A DNA stretch of 64,000 nucleotides from Pseudalkalibacillus hwajinpoensis (GTDB lineage Bacteria; Bacillota; Bacilli; Bacillales; Guptibacillaceae): NCBI RefSeq assembly GCF_039851965.1, contig NZ_CP156674.1, forward strand, positions 3,720,001 to 3,784,000, in the 5' to 3' direction. The translations under genes were made by a program, and so were the position numbers. This document shows positions 1-9,299 of this stretch, piece after piece (position 1 is the first letter of the stretch; the number at the start of each line of letters is the position of its first letter). The notes below the pieces were generated by a model, which saw nothing but the letters and a program-made list of their open reading frames with translations, ran no database searches and was not told where the DNA came from.

Positions 1-41
1 TTTTAATGTAATGGATTGCTATAATAAACGTGGTGAGGAAA

Positions 42-254
42 ATGAAAACTTTTTTTGATGTTCAACAGCTTCTGAAGCGTTTTGGCATGATCGTTTATAC
101 GGGAAGCAGGTTAGGCGATCTTGAATTAATGGAGGAAGAGCTGAAGGAGCTTTATGAAATGAAGATTCTCGAACAAGACAATTATCTTGTTGCGAGAATG
201 ATTTTGCGAAATGAAATAGGCAGGGAGAGAGACAAACATGAACGAAACAATTGA
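42..254 (+). CDS. yqgQ: YqgQ family small cytosolic protein (DUF910)
   Basis: A 70-residue acidic helical protein of the YqgQ family, whose biochemical role is unknown. The N-terminal pattern MKTFFDVQQLLKRFG and an internal IYTG-like stretch (VYTGSRLGDLELMEEE) are those I associate with YqgQ. I place the start at ATG 42 behind GGTGAGG; a GTG at 30 would add four residues, but the family usually starts with the FFDVQQLL segment near residue 4. The gene overlaps the next one (nitroreductase) by 17 bases, so the two are probably translated together. In B. subtilis yqgQ sits directly before glcK; here a nitroreductase gene separates them. Confidence 0.9.
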   Translation: MKTFFDVQQLLKRFGMIVYTGSRLGDLELMEEELKELYEMKILEQDNYLVARMILRNEIGRERDKHERNN

Positions 255-987
255 AACGATTCTCGAACACCGTTCGATAAGGTCATTTAAAGATGAACCT
301 TTAACGAATGAACAAGTTCATACTCTCGTTAAGGCTGCTCAAGCAGCTTCCACGTCGAGTTACATACAGGCTTATTCGATTATTGGTGTGAAAGATCAAG
401 AGAAGAAAAAAAAGCTAGCACAATTGGCTGGAAACCAGAGCTATGTGGAGAAGAATGGACATTTCTTTGTTTTTTGTGCGGATTATAATCGTCACCATGC
501 TGCAGCAGAGATGCATGGAACATCTGTTAAGGAAACAACTGAATCAACAGAGAAATTCATGGTGGGTTTAATTGACGCAGCATTAGCAGCCCAGAATGCT
601 TCCATAGCTGCAGAGTCGATGGGTCTAGGTATTTGTTATATCGGTGGAATTCGGAACGATCTTGAAGAAGTAAGTGATGTATTACAGCTTCCTGATTACG
701 TCGTTCCGTTATTTGGACTATGTGTCGGTTATCCTGCGCAAGATCCGAATATAAAACCTCGCTTACCTCTAGAGAACATATATCATGTGGATGAGTATGA
801 ACAGAATCCTGATGCCTTTAAAGAGGGATTAAGAAAGTACGATGAAACGATTTCGGCCTATTATTCAGATCGAACTAGTGGAGAGCGTACAGTGGGATGG
901 TCTTCACTGATGGCTCATAAATTAACAAAACCAGTTCGCACTTATATGAAGAAGTTTCTCAAGAAAAAAGGATTTCCATTAAATTAA
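238..987 (+). CDS. nfrA: NfsA/NfrA-type NADPH-dependent FMN nitroreductase
   Basis: 249 residues, the usual length for NfsA-family oxidoreductases that reduce nitro compounds, flavins or quinones with NADPH using tightly bound FMN. Seen: the N-terminal HRSIRSF motif (residues 11-17) that binds the FMN phosphate, the AASTSSYIQAYSIIGV segment (about 36-51), and the GLGICYIGGIRN motif (129-140) lining the flavin. The lysine-rich C-terminus is also typical. ATG 238 follows GGGAGAG and overlaps the end of yqgQ. It resembles B. subtilis NfrA1, but it lies between yqgQ and glcK, where B. subtilis has no such gene, so it may have moved here. The physiological substrate cannot be read from the sequence. 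Confidence 0.9.
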   Translation: MNETIETILEHRSIRSFKDEPLTNEQVHTLVKAAQAASTSSYIQAYSIIGVKDQEKKKKLAQLAGNQSYVEKNGHFFVFCADYNRHHAAAEMHGTSVKETTESTEKFMVGLIDAALAAQNASIAAESMGLGICYIGGIRNDLEEVSDVLQLPDYVVPLFGLCVGYPAQDPNIKPRLPLENIYHVDEYEQNPDAFKEGLRKYDETISAYYSDRTSGERTVGWSSLMAHKLTKPVRTYMKKFLKKKGFPLN

Positions 988-1016
988 ATAATACTTAGTT
1001 CAAAGGGTGGATGAAG

Positions 1017-1988
1017 ATGAAAGAAGAGAAGTGGTTGATTGGTGTCGATTTAGGTGGAACAACTATTAAGCTTGCATTCCTAGATTATTACGGAGAGATT
1101 TTAAATAAATGGGAAATTCCAACGGATAAATCCGAAGAAGGTCGACATATTACGGTGCACATCGCAAGAGCGATTGACGATAAGATGGCGGAAATGGATA
1201 TAACCAAAGATAAGTTTGCAGGTATTGGGATGGGAGCACCTGGTTTTATTGAAATGGAAACTGGTTTTATCTATCAGGCTGTGAATATAGGTTGGCTCAA
1301 CTTCCCTCTTAAAGATAAATTGGAGATTGAAACAGGTCTTCCTGTTATTATTGATAACGACGCGAATATAGCAGCTCTTGGTGAGATGTGGCGAGGGGCT
1401 GGTGATGGTGCAAGAGACTTATTGTGTGTTACTCTTGGAACTGGTGTTGGTGGTGGGATTATTACCAACGGTACCATCATTCATGGCACAAATGGAATGG
1501 CTGGAGAAATCGGTCACATAACATCCATACCAGAGGGTGGAGCGCCTTGTAACTGTGGTAAATCAGGTTGTCTTGAAACAGTTGCCTCTGCAACGGGTAT
1601 TGTCCGTATCGCACTTAACAGTATTGAATCTCATAAAGATAGTTTACTATATGCTAGATATAAAGAGCATAACGAGTTAACTGCCCGTGATATTTTTGAA
1701 ACAGCACAATCGAAGGATAAGTATGCTGTAGAAGTTGTGCAAAATGTGACATTCCATCTCGGGCTGGCTGTTGGAAATCTTGCTAATTCAATTAACCCAT
1801 CAAAAATTGTCATTGGCGGGGGCGTTTCAAAAGCGGGAGAAGCCCTTCTGACTCCTCTTAAAGAGCAGTTTGAGAAATTTGCACTACCTAGAGTTAAAGA
1901 AGGGGCAGACTTTGCAATTGCTACACTTGGAAACGATGCAGGAGTAATTGGTGGAGCATGGCTTGTGAAAACGAAATTGATGAAATAG
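1017..1988 (+). CDS. glcK: ROK-family glucokinase
   Basis: Phosphorylates glucose (from disaccharide hydrolysis or non-PTS uptake) with ATP. The 323-residue protein has the ATP-phosphate loop DLGGTT at 11-16, the catalytic aspartate in DNDAN (113-117), the glucose-binding E-x-GH around 164-167, and the ROK zinc motif CNCGKSGC (C178, C180, C185). The start is ATG 1017 rather than ATG 1011, because AAAGGGTGG ends at 1010 and leaves a normal spacing only for 1017. The position after yqgQ matches B. subtilis glcK (yqgR). An intrinsic terminator follows at 2032. Confidence 0.95.
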   Translation: MKEEKWLIGVDLGGTTIKLAFLDYYGEILNKWEIPTDKSEEGRHITVHIARAIDDKMAEMDITKDKFAGIGMGAPGFIEMETGFIYQAVNIGWLNFPLKDKLEIETGLPVIIDNDANIAALGEMWRGAGDGARDLLCVTLGTGVGGGIITNGTIIHGTNGMAGEIGHITSIPEGGAPCNCGKSGCLETVASATGIVRIALNSIESHKDSLLYARYKEHNELTARDIFETAQSKDKYAVEVVQNVTFHLGLAVGNLANSINPSKIVIGGGVSKAGEALLTPLKEQFEKFALPRVKEGADFAIATLGNDAGVIGGAWLVKTKLMK

Positions 1989-2031
1989 TCCTAGTTGAAT
2001 GCGTTTAACCTTGTCATATAAGGGTAAAAGT

Positions 2032-2064
2032 GAGGTCAGCAGAGCCTGATCTCTTCTTTTTTTT
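2032..2064 (+). terminator. Intrinsic terminator after glcK
   Basis: Stem GAGGTCAG/CTGATCTC (one G-T pair) with loop CAGAGC, followed by TTCTTTTTTTTT. It ends the yqgQ-nfrA-glcK unit. The remaining 220 bases before the next gene hold only a promoter. Confidence 0.85.
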
Positions 2065-2182
2065 GTGGAAAATGACGCTGAATGAAACTTTTCCCCATTC
2101 TCAATCGTTATTAGTAACGGACGCGGAAAAGAGAATAGGCATCTAATCAAAAAGTAAATTATAAAATAAGGACTAAAGTTAG

Positions 2183-2211
2183 TTGAAAAAATTTCTAAAA
2201 CATACTATGAT
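2183..2211 (+). promoter_or_regulatory. Probable sigma-A promoter of the LTA-synthase-like gene
   Basis: -35 TTGAAA (2183-2188), exactly 17 bases, -10 TATGAT (2206-2211). The predicted start lies about 65 bases before ATG 2285, so the gene appears to have its own promoter after the glcK terminator. Confidence 0.7.
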
Positions 2212-2284
2212 AGCGTTTATGTATGGTCGGAGAAACGAATGGTAGCTTTTCCTTATATCAACTAAGGAGGTACTAAGAAAAATT

Positions 2285-4159
2285 ATGAAAAAGCTACAAA
2301 ACAAGTATTCATTCTTTTTACTCGTAGCATTTTTGCTATGGCTCAAAACTTATCTTGTCTATGAATTTGCATTTAACATTGAACCTGAAAATAAAATGGA
2401 AGGATTTATTCTCTTCCTTAATCCAGTAAGTTCCGTCCTGCTGTTCCTTGGTTTTGCCTTATTCGCTTCACCAAAGTATCGCAACAGGGTTCTACTTATA
2501 ATTAATTTTATCGGTTCGTTCATTCTTTTTGCTAACGTTGTCTATTACCGAGAATTTACAGACTTTATCACCATTCCATTGTTATTCCAAACGAATAACA
2601 TGGGGGAACTAGGCAACAGTATTCAAGAACTTATCAGTGGCTACGACTTCCTATTATTCATGGATATTGTTATTCTTGCTATTTATTTAATCGTTCGCAA
2701 AACGAAAGCATATGAAGTGAAAAAGAAGGAAATTGCCATTGTTTTTGCTAGTGCAATTGCACTCTTCGCCATTAACGTAGGACTTGCTGAAACTGAGCGT
2801 CCTCAGCTACTGACGAGAACGTTTGACCGTGAAATGTTAATTAAATACATCGGCACATACAATTATCACGTTTATGATGCTGTTCTTCAGTCGAAAGCAA
2901 AAGCTCAGCGAGCATTTGCTGACGGAAGTGAAATTGTCGATATTGAGAACTACGTAAAGGCCAATCACGTTGAGCCTGATCCGGAAATGTTCGGTAAAGC
3001 AGAAGGGAAGAATATTATTCTTGTTTCACTAGAATCAACTCAAAATTTTGTTATTAATGAGGAAGTTGATGGACAAGAAATTACACCTTTTCTAAATGAT
3101 TTGATTGATGAGAGCTACTATTTCCCTAACTTTTATCACCAGACTGCTCAGGGAAAAACATCTGATTCAGAGTTTATTCTTGAGAATTCCCTTTACGGAC
3201 TTCCGAGTGGAGCAGTATTTTTTACACACTCAGGTAATGAATACAATGCTTCTCCTGAAATATTAAGCGAAAATGGTTATTATAATGCTGTTTTTCATGC
3301 AAATAACAAAAGTTTCTGGAACCGCGATGTTATGTATGATGCTCTAGAATATGATAAATTTTATGACATCAATGATTTTACAGTAACACCTGATAATTCT
3401 ATTGGTTGGGGTCTAAAAGACGAGTATTTCTTCGATCAGTCAATTAAATATCTTAAAACGCTTCCCGAGCCTTACTATGCAAAGTATATTACACTGACAA
3501 ACCATTTCCCGTTTACGTTGGAAGCTGAAGATGAATATATTCCCGAGTGGACATCTGATGATGGAACCGTCAATCGCTTTTTCACGACTGTAAGATATCA
3601 GGATGAAGCGATCAAGAAATTTTTTGATCGCATGAAAGAAGAAGGGCTTTATGAGGACTCTATCTTTGTGATGTACGGTGATCATTATGGAATTTCAGAG
3701 AATCACAATAAAGCAATGGGCGAGTTTCTTGGAAAAGAAATTACGCCATTTGAATCCACACAATTACAAGAAGTACCTTTGATTATTCACATTCCGGGAC
3801 AGGAAGGGAAAGTAATGGAACAGATTGGCGGACAGATTGACCTTAAACCAACAATTATGCACCTTCTTGGAATTGAAACAAAGGACATGATTAAATTCGG
3901 TAATGACTTGTTTGCCAAAGAGCAAGACAACTTTACGATTCTTCGTGATGGTAGCTTTATAACAGAAGATTATGTGTATACAAGCAACGTTTGTTATGAT
4001 AAAGAAACAGGTGAGGAAACGGATAAAGCTTCCTGTGAGCCATACATGGAAAAAGCAAAAACTGACCTTGCCTACTCAGACAAGATTGTCTATGGTGATT
4101 TATTACGCTTTTTAGGAAAGCATGATGAGCAACAGGGAAATACAAAAGAAGATGAATAG
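2285..4159 (+). CDS. yqgS: LTA synthase family membrane sulfatase-fold enzyme (YqgS type)
   Basis: Transfers glycerol-phosphate from phosphatidylglycerol during lipoteichoic acid synthesis. B. subtilis has four paralogues, and YqgS is the one encoded at this locus. The 624-residue protein starts with five predicted membrane helices (about 8-30, 40-62, 68-90, 122-140, 148-168), then an extracellular sulfatase-like domain. Mn-binding and catalytic residues are visible: E250 in LVSLEST, nucleophile T292 in GKTSDSE, H407 in TNHFPF, and D466/H467 in YGDHYG. Start ATG 2285 follows AAGGAGG. It is monocistronic between a promoter and a terminator. Whether it is a primary synthase or a minor paralogue cannot be decided from this window. 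Confidence 0.92.
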   Translation: MKKLQNKYSFFLLVAFLLWLKTYLVYEFAFNIEPENKMEGFILFLNPVSSVLLFLGFALFASPKYRNRVLLIINFIGSFILFANVVYYREFTDFITIPLLFQTNNMGELGNSIQELISGYDFLLFMDIVILAIYLIVRKTKAYEVKKKEIAIVFASAIALFAINVGLAETERPQLLTRTFDREMLIKYIGTYNYHVYDAVLQSKAKAQRAFADGSEIVDIENYVKANHVEPDPEMFGKAEGKNIILVSLESTQNFVINEEVDGQEITPFLNDLIDESYYFPNFYHQTAQGKTSDSEFILENSLYGLPSGAVFFTHSGNEYNASPEILSENGYYNAVFHANNKSFWNRDVMYDALEYDKFYDINDFTVTPDNSIGWGLKDEYFFDQSIKYLKTLPEPYYAKYITLTNHFPFTLEAEDEYIPEWTSDDGTVNRFFTTVRYQDEAIKKFFDRMKEEGLYEDSIFVMYGDHYGISENHNKAMGEFLGKEITPFESTQLQEVPLIIHIPGQEGKVMEQIGGQIDLKPTIMHLLGIETKDMIKFGNDLFAKEQDNFTILRDGSFITEDYVYTSNVCYDKETGEETDKASCEPYMEKAKTDLAYSDKIVYGDLLRFLGKHDEQQGNTKEDE

Positions 4160-4170
4160 GAATAAGCTGA

Positions 4171-4201
4171 AGAAACCATGCTCTGCATGGTTTCTTTTTT
4201 T
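4171..4201 (+). terminator. Intrinsic terminator after yqgS
   Basis: Perfect 9-bp stem GAAACCATG/CATGGTTTC, loop CTCTG, followed by seven T residues. Confidence 0.9.
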
Positions 4202-4262
4202 ATGCATAGGTTCATGGTGATTGTTCATATCTTAGTATGAAAAAGGATGTGGGGGGGATAAG

Positions 4263-5450
4263 ATGAGAGTCAGAGTGAAAAGCGGAAACACTCTTTGGAA
4301 ATACAGTCGTGTTTTTCAAGTGCCACTCAAGCTTATTTTAGATAGTAATAATCTCGAGAATCCAGATCAGCTTGTCATTGGTGATGTCATTTTAATTCCT
4401 GGATATGTTACAAAACGGTATACCATTAAAAAAGGGGACACGCTCTGGAAAATAGCGGGTTGGTATGGAGCTCCGCTTGATGGCGTGCTCCTTATCAATG
4501 ATACCAACCCTTTTGCGCTCGTCCCTGGGGAAAAAGTTGATATCCCAATTCGAGTGACATGGTCGCTTATTAACCCGAATCAAAACTATGATTACAATGT
4601 AATGGTAACCGACATTCGTAAACTTTTAGCAGTTTATCCATTTATTAAACGAGCGGTGATTGGTGAATCAGTTATGGGAAAGCCACTACCGGAGCTAGTA
4701 ATTGGTAAAGGGGAAAAAAAGGTGCACATGAATGGCTCTTTTCATGCAAATGAATGGCTTACCTCGACGCTCATAATGAAATTTATAGATGATTATGCAC
4801 GAGAATTAACCAATACACAGATGTTAAGTGGGGTAGTTGTCCCGCCTCTGTATGAATCCACTTCATTGTCAGTCGTTCCGATGGTTAATCCTGATGGGGT
4901 GGATCTTGTTATAAACGGTTTACCTGAAGAAGAACCGTTTCGAACGATTGCCGACAACATAAACAACGGAAGCGATCAATTTAATCGGTGGAAAGCGAAC
5001 ATCAGAGGTGTAGATTTAAACAATCAGTATCCGGCTAAGTGGGAAGTAGAAGCAGAGCGTAAACCCAAAAAACCCTCTCCAAGAAATTATCCTGGAACAG
5101 AACCGCTAACTGAGCCGGAAGCCATTGCTATTGCTGATCTTACAAGAAGAAAAAATTTTAACCGCGCGCTAGCTTTTCACTCGCAGGGAGAAGTGATTTT
5201 TTGGGGTTACGAAGGACTTGAACCGCCTGAGTCAGAAATTCTTGTAAATGAATTTTCAAGGCTTAGCGGTTATAGAGGAATTCGGTACGTTGATAGTTTT
5301 GCAGGTTACAAAGATTGGTTTATTAAAGAATTTAGACAGCCAGGATTTACAGTGGAAATAGGTAAAGGAGAAAACCCACTTCCAATTTCGCAGTTCAGTA
5401 AAATTTATCAAGATACAATTGGGATCTTTCTCTCTTCTTTATACATGTAG
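4263..5450 (+). CDS. yqgT: LysM-containing M14 gamma-D-glutamyl-L-diamino acid endopeptidase
   Basis: Cleaves the gamma-D-Glu to meso-diaminopimelate bond in peptidoglycan peptides, as in ENP1/YqgT. The 395-residue protein has two N-terminal LysM domains (about 1-47 and 50-96, each with a LWK segment) that bind glycan. A zinc carboxypeptidase M14 domain follows, with zinc ligands H161 and E164 (SFHANEW), H306 (AFHSQGE) and general base E365 (TVEIGKG). No signal peptide is present, consistent with forespore or mother-cell peptidases of this type. ATG 4263 follows a G-rich Shine-Dalgarno (GGGGGGGATAAG). It keeps the B. subtilis position after yqgS. Confidence 0.93.
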   Translation: MRVRVKSGNTLWKYSRVFQVPLKLILDSNNLENPDQLVIGDVILIPGYVTKRYTIKKGDTLWKIAGWYGAPLDGVLLINDTNPFALVPGEKVDIPIRVTWSLINPNQNYDYNVMVTDIRKLLAVYPFIKRAVIGESVMGKPLPELVIGKGEKKVHMNGSFHANEWLTSTLIMKFIDDYARELTNTQMLSGVVVPPLYESTSLSVVPMVNPDGVDLVINGLPEEEPFRTIADNINNGSDQFNRWKANIRGVDLNNQYPAKWEVEAERKPKKPSPRNYPGTEPLTEPEAIAIADLTRRKNFNRALAFHSQGEVIFWGYEGLEPPESEILVNEFSRLSGYRGIRYVDSFAGYKDWFIKEFRQPGFTVEIGKGENPLPISQFSKIYQDTIGIFLSSLYM

Positions 5451-5506
5451 TTTGCTTGTTTTTTTCCGTTCTTTTTGTAATAATAAACTTAACTTCATAA
5501 TGTTTG

Positions 5507-5612
5507 TGACTAGGGGTGCCCGCATAATAGGGGGGCTGAGAAAAAGAAACTACTATTTCTTTTACCCTTTTGAACCTGATCTGGTTGATACCAGCGTAGG
5601 GAAGTCGGTAGC
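5507..5612 (+). promoter_or_regulatory. TPP riboswitch (THI box)
   Basis: Conserved thiamine-pyrophosphate aptamer elements are present in order: ACTAGGGGTGCCCG, GGGGCTGAGA, CCCTTTTGAACCTGATCTGG and the closing GTTGATACCAGCGTAGGGAAG. The insert between the P3 arms is short. The aptamer is followed by an intrinsic terminator and then thiE, so thiamine-dependent transcription termination of the thi operon is expected. Confidence 0.97.
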
Positions 5613-5624
5613 GGTGTTTATACT

Positions 5625-5657
5625 GCCCTCATTCCTAACGCGGAATGAGGGCATTTT
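5625..5657 (+). terminator. Riboswitch-controlled terminator in the thi leader
   Basis: Perfect 11-bp stem GCCCTCATTCC/GGAATGAGGGC, loop TAACGC, then ATTTTT. It sits 13 bases after the TPP aptamer and 110 bases before thiE, as expected for the expression platform. Confidence 0.9.
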
Positions 5658-5767
5658 TACGTGCAGAGAATCTTTTATTCTAAGATGTGTTTATTTTAGA
5701 AGGGGACGAGGGTCTCATATTCCAGTGTTGGTCATAAAACATTTTAGATAAATAGAGGAGGTTAATG

Positions 5768-6400
5768 ATGAAGGATTTCCAATTATACGTGATTACAGGA
5801 GAAGAGTTTCATCCAGCACGCGATCTAAGTGAAGTAATGGAAGAAGCCATATGTGGTGGTGCAGAAATTATTCAGTTACGTGACAAAACTAGTTCTAAAA
5901 AGGTTGTTCTTGAGAAAGCGCAGAAGCTAAGAGAGTTAACGCGAGAATACAACATCCCCTTCATTGTGAATGACCATATTGACGTAGCACTTGCGGTTGA
6001 CGCAGATGGTATTCATCTCGGGCAGGATGATTTGCCTTTAGAAGTCGCAAGAACAATTGTTGGACCAAATAAAATAATTGGTATTTCTACTCATCGAATT
6101 GAGGAAGCTCGTGAAGCGGAAAAGGGCGGGGCAGATTATATAGGCGCTGGCCCTATTTTCCCTACAAATAGCAAGAGTGATGTTGTAGATCCAGTAACAA
6201 CAGCTTATATAAAAGAAGTAGCATCGGAAATTACGATTCCTTTTGTAGCTATTGGAGGAATTAAACTTCATAATGTCGCTGAGGTAGTGAAAGCAGGAGC
6301 AAACCGGATATGTGTGATCAGTGAAGTTGTTGGTAGTGAAGATGTAAAGGGAACATGTGAGATGTTCAACCAATCAATTGAGGAGGCGTCCAATCAATGA
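5768..6400 (+). CDS. thiE: Thiamine-phosphate synthase ThiE
   Basis: Joins the pyrimidine (HMP-PP) and thiazole phosphate to give thiamine phosphate. The TIM-barrel protein of 210 residues shows pyrophosphate and substrate motifs QLRDK (36-40), ND (68-69), GIHLGQDD (81-88), GISTH (105-109) and GPIFPTNSKSD (128-138). The STH and GP..PT.TK-like motifs separate it from the paralogue TenI (thiazole tautomerase), which lacks them. Start ATG 5768 is preferred over ATG 5765 because AGGAGG at 5756 gives normal spacing. Its stop overlaps the thiS start (ATGA), the first of four tightly linked junctions in the operon. Confidence 0.95.
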   Translation: MKDFQLYVITGEEFHPARDLSEVMEEAICGGAEIIQLRDKTSSKKVVLEKAQKLRELTREYNIPFIVNDHIDVALAVDADGIHLGQDDLPLEVARTIVGPNKIIGISTHRIEEAREAEKGGADYIGAGPIFPTNSKSDVVDPVTTAYIKEVASEITIPFVAIGGIKLHNVAEVVKAGANRICVISEVVGSEDVKGTCEMFNQSIEEASNQ

Positions 6401-6594
6401 CATTATTTATTAATGGTGAGCCTTATGAACTTAATGTGACAAATTTGCAGGAGGTTATTGCTCATTTTGAATTACAGGAGGGCCTCGTAGTAACTGAAGT
6501 GGAAGGTAACATTGTTGATCGATCACAGTGGCTTGAAACGAAAGTAAGTGATGGGATGAAAATTGAGTTAGTTCATTTCGTAGGAGGGGGATGA
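6397..6594 (+). CDS. thiS: Sulfur carrier protein ThiS
   Basis: A 65-residue ubiquitin-fold sulfur carrier. Its C-terminal glycine becomes a thiocarboxylate that donates sulfur to ThiG. The tail VHFVGGG carries the required terminal Gly-Gly. It overlaps thiE by four bases (ATGA) and thiG starts four bases after its stop. The adenylating enzyme ThiF that normally charges ThiS is not in this operon, so it must be encoded elsewhere or replaced by a MoeB-like enzyme. Confidence 0.95.
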   Translation: MTLFINGEPYELNVTNLQEVIAHFELQEGLVVTEVEGNIVDRSQWLETKVSDGMKIELVHFVGGG

Positions 6595-6598
6595 GTTT

Positions 6599-7357
6599 AT
6601 GAACGATAAGTTAACCATTGCAGGAAAGCAGTTGTCATCGCGTCTTTTTCTCGGGACAGGCAGATATCCAAATCCATATGTTCAAAATCAAGCCATTGAG
6701 GTTTCAGGAGCCGATGTTCTCACCTTTGCGATTCGGAGAGTAAATTTACAAAACCCTGACGAAGATGCGATCCTTCAGCATATGGAAGGTAAAACATTTC
6801 ATTATTTACCGAACACCTCAGGTGCTACAACTGCAGAGGAAGCCATACGGATTGCTCGCCTTGCACGCGCCTCAGGGCTAAGTGATTGGATCAAAATCGA
6901 GGTTAGTAGAGATGAAAAAATACTTCTGCCAGACCCTATTGAAACGCTGAAGGCGACTGAGGTTCTGGCCAGTGAAGGGTTTATCGTACTTCCTTACACA
7001 TCGGACGATCCGGCTCTTTGTTACCGACTACAGGAAGCTGGTGCATCAGCTGTCATGCCTGGAGGTTCTCCAATTGGTACTGGTCTCGGAATATTGAATC
7101 CTTACAATATTGAAATCATTACAGAACAGCTTTCTGTACCTGTCATTGTGGATGCAGGGTTGGGGGAGGCTGCTGATGTTACAAAAGCAATGGAGCTTGG
7201 TGCAGATGGTGTGCTTCTAAATACAGCCATTGCAAAAGCCAGAAATCCCGTCAAAATGGCTGAAGCAGTTAAACTGGCTATTCATGCGGGGAGATTATCC
7301 TACTTAGCTGGTAGAATTCCAAAGAAAAAATATGCGACTGCTAGTAGCCCCATATAG
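6599..7357 (+). CDS. thiG: Thiazole synthase ThiG
   Basis: Condenses deoxyxylulose 5-phosphate, the ThiO product (dehydroglycine) and ThiS-bound sulfur into the thiazole phosphate ring. The 252-residue TIM barrel carries the Schiff-base lysine in WIKIEV (K99), the [13 protein letters not shown] motif (70-82) and the phosphate-binding [10 protein letters not shown] and VDAGLG segments. Full length. Start ATG 6599 follows AGGAGGGGG. The substrate DXP is made by Dxs, encoded at 53.5 kb in this window. Confidence 0.96.
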   Translation: MNDKLTIAGKQLSSRLFLGTGRYPNPYVQNQAIEVSGADVLTFAIRRVNLQNPDEDAILQHMEGKTFHYLPNTSGATTAEEAIRIARLARASGLSDWIKIEVSRDEKILLPDPIETLKATEVLASEGFIVLPYTSDDPALCYRLQEAGASAVMPGGSPIGTGLGILNPYNIEIITEQLSVPVIVDAGLGEAADVTKAMELGADGVLLNTAIAKARNPVKMAEAVKLAIHAGRLSYLAGRIPKKKYATASSPI

Positions 7358-7378
7358 TACGTGGAAGGAGGGAACTTC

Positions 7379-8461
7379 TTGGCGAAAATTTCGATTGTAG
7401 GTGGAGGGGTAATCGGCCTTTCCATTGCTTATGAGTGCGCTATAAGAGGGCACGACATAACCGTGATAGAAGCTTTTGAATGTGGGGGACAGGCTTCTGG
7501 AGCTGCTGCAGGAATGCTGGCCCCATACTCCGAAATTGAGGAAGATCCTGATGATTTTTTTAGACTCTGTCAAAAAAGTCTCCAATTGTATCCTGAATGG
7601 CAGAAGGCGATTAAACAGGTGTCTAAAATGGATTTTGAATATAACGAGAGTGGAAGCCTTTATTGTATTTATCATGAAGCTGACCGTTTGTCACTGGAAA
7701 CAAAACAAAGCTGGCAAAAAGACTTCGGAGTTGAATCCTACATTCTTTCAGGTGATGAAGTCAGGGAAAAAGAGCCAGAACTTTCAAAAGAGATTGTAGC
7801 TGCATTATGGTGTCCGGAGGAGTCTCATATCTATGCCCCTGATTATGTAAAAGCGTTATTGCAAGCCTGCAGAAATCTTGGTGTCAGGGTAATCGAGCGT
7901 GCTGGTGAAGCAAATCTTGTTAATCGTACAGTTGTAACTGATCAACATCAGATTGAAGCGGATATAAACGTTATTTGTACTGGTGCTTGGTCCATGAAGT
8001 GGGAAGAAAAACTTGGTTTCTCACTTCCTGTTTATCCGATAAGGGGTCAAATTTGCGCTTATGATGGGCCGAAACTGAACCATATCATTTTCACCAGTCA
8101 GGGATATCTAGTTGGAAAAGGCAACGGATCACTTGTAGCTGGTGCTTCAGAAGATATTGCTGGGTTTGATACAAATGTAACGGCGCATGGGGTTGGACGC
8201 CTGGAAAAATGGAGTAAAAAAGTAATCCCTGGACTTATCGGAAAAGCACCGTTTCATAGATGGGCGGGTTTGCGACCAGCCACACAGGATGGTTTTCCTC
8301 TTATTGGAAGAATCGCAAAGAATCCAGAGGTTATTTTAGCTACAGGACATTATCGTAACGGAATTCTTCTTAGTCCGATTACAGCAAAAATTGTTGCAGA
8401 TGAAATCGAAGGAGAACCGCAAATGGTCTCTATTGATCGATTTAGACCAAATCGTTTTTAG
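7379..8461 (+). CDS. thiO: Glycine oxidase ThiO
   Basis: FAD-dependent oxidase that converts glycine to the imine used by ThiG, the aerobic route to the thiazole nitrogen. The 360-residue protein shows the dinucleotide-binding GGGVIG (8-13), the DAAO-family segment around SGAAAGMLAPYSE, and the C-terminal RWAGLRPATQDGFPLIG and GHYRNGILLSP motifs. I choose TTG 7379 because AAGGAGGG lies six bases upstream; a GTG at 7361 would place the Shine-Dalgarno inside the gene. It follows thiG by 21 bases. Confidence 0.93.
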   Translation: MAKISIVGGGVIGLSIAYECAIRGHDITVIEAFECGGQASGAAAGMLAPYSEIEEDPDDFFRLCQKSLQLYPEWQKAIKQVSKMDFEYNESGSLYCIYHEADRLSLETKQSWQKDFGVESYILSGDEVREKEPELSKEIVAALWCPEESHIYAPDYVKALLQACRNLGVRVIERAGEANLVNRTVVTDQHQIEADINVICTGAWSMKWEEKLGFSLPVYPIRGQICAYDGPKLNHIIFTSQGYLVGKGNGSLVAGASEDIAGFDTNVTAHGVGRLEKWSKKVIPGLIGKAPFHRWAGLRPATQDGFPLIGRIAKNPEVILATGHYRNGILLSPITAKIVADEIEGEPQMVSIDRFRPNRF

Positions 8462-8486
8462 GGTTAATAGAGAGGAGAAGATACGA

Positions 8487-9299
8487 ATGAAAAAAGTGCT
8501 TACGATCGCAGGATCTGATAGTGGCGGAGGTGCTGGAATCCAGGCCGATTTAAAAACGTTTCAGGAGAGAGACGTATATGGCATGAGTGCAATTACAGCA
8601 TTAACTGCTCAAAATACGCTTGGAGTTCATGAGGTTTTCCCTCAGTCAGTGGAGGCAGTCCGCTCCCAACTTGATGCTGTCCTATCAGACATCAGAGCCG
8701 ATGCAGTCAAAACAGGAATGCTTTTCTCAAGTGACATTATCGAAATTGTAGCTGGAAAAATAAGGGAATATCAGCTTTCAAACCTTGTGATAGATCCTGT
8801 CATGATTGCTAAAGGAGGCGCATCATTACTACAAAAGGATGCGGTTCTTGCTATGAAAGAAAAATTACTTCCGCTTGGTGCTGTGATAACACCAAATGTC
8901 CCTGAAGCCTCAGCAATGCTAAATAACATGAAGATTGCTTCGATTGAAGAAATGGAAATTGCTGCAAAAGAACTTGCTCAATGTGGGTCAAAAGCCGTGT
9001 TGATTAAAGGTGGCCATATGGAGGGGGCTAATTCTATCGACGTGCTGTATGTGAACGAGCAATTTTATCACTATCAATCTAAGCGAATCGAAACCAAACA
9101 TACACATGGCACGGGATGCACGTTTTCAGCGTGTATTGCAGCAGAATTAGCAAAAGATAAAAGCATACCTGAAGCTGTTTCAAGAGCTAAAGCATTTATT
9201 ACGTCTGCAATTACACATTCCTTACCAATAGGTAAAGGAATAGGTCCTACAAATCATGCCGCATATCGTTTAAACGAGTTTAATTCAGAAAACGAGTAA
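8487..9299 (+). CDS. thiD: Hydroxymethylpyrimidine kinase/phosphomethylpyrimidine kinase ThiD
   Basis: Ribokinase-fold enzyme that phosphorylates HMP and HMP-P before ThiE. The 270-residue protein begins KKVLTIAGSDSGGGAGIQAD, typical for the substrate loop, and has the anion-hole motif HGTGCTFSACIA near 210-222 and the MIAKGG segment. ATG 8487 follows AGAGGAG. It is the last gene of the thi operon and its stop lies inside the first arm of a terminator hairpin. No thiC is present in the window. Confidence 0.95.
   Translation: MKKVLTIAGSDSGGGAGIQADLKTFQERDVYGMSAITALTAQNTLGVHEVFPQSVEAVRSQLDAVLSDIRADAVKTGMLFSSDIIEIVAGKIREYQLSNLVIDPVMIAKGGASLLQKDAVLAMKEKLLPLGAVITPNVPEASAMLNNMKIASIEEMEIAAKELAQCGSKAVLIKGGHMEGANSIDVLYVNEQFYHYQSKRIETKHTHGTGCTFSACIAAELAKDKSIPEAVSRAKAFITSAITHSLPIGKGIGPTNHAAYRLNEFNSENE

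Noticed and set aside
20..42. TATAAT at 20-25 as a promoter for yqgQ
   Set aside because: A start there would leave only about ten bases before the ATG and put the ribosome site at the transcript end; the -35 would lie outside the window.
5419..5751. Open frame of 110 codons after yqgT
   Set aside because: It runs through the TPP riboswitch and its terminator and has no ribosome site; it is a chance frame over RNA structure.
5768..6400. TenI (thiazole tautomerase) for the first thi gene
   Set aside because: The GISTH and GPIFPTNSK motifs of ThiE are present; TenI lacks them.
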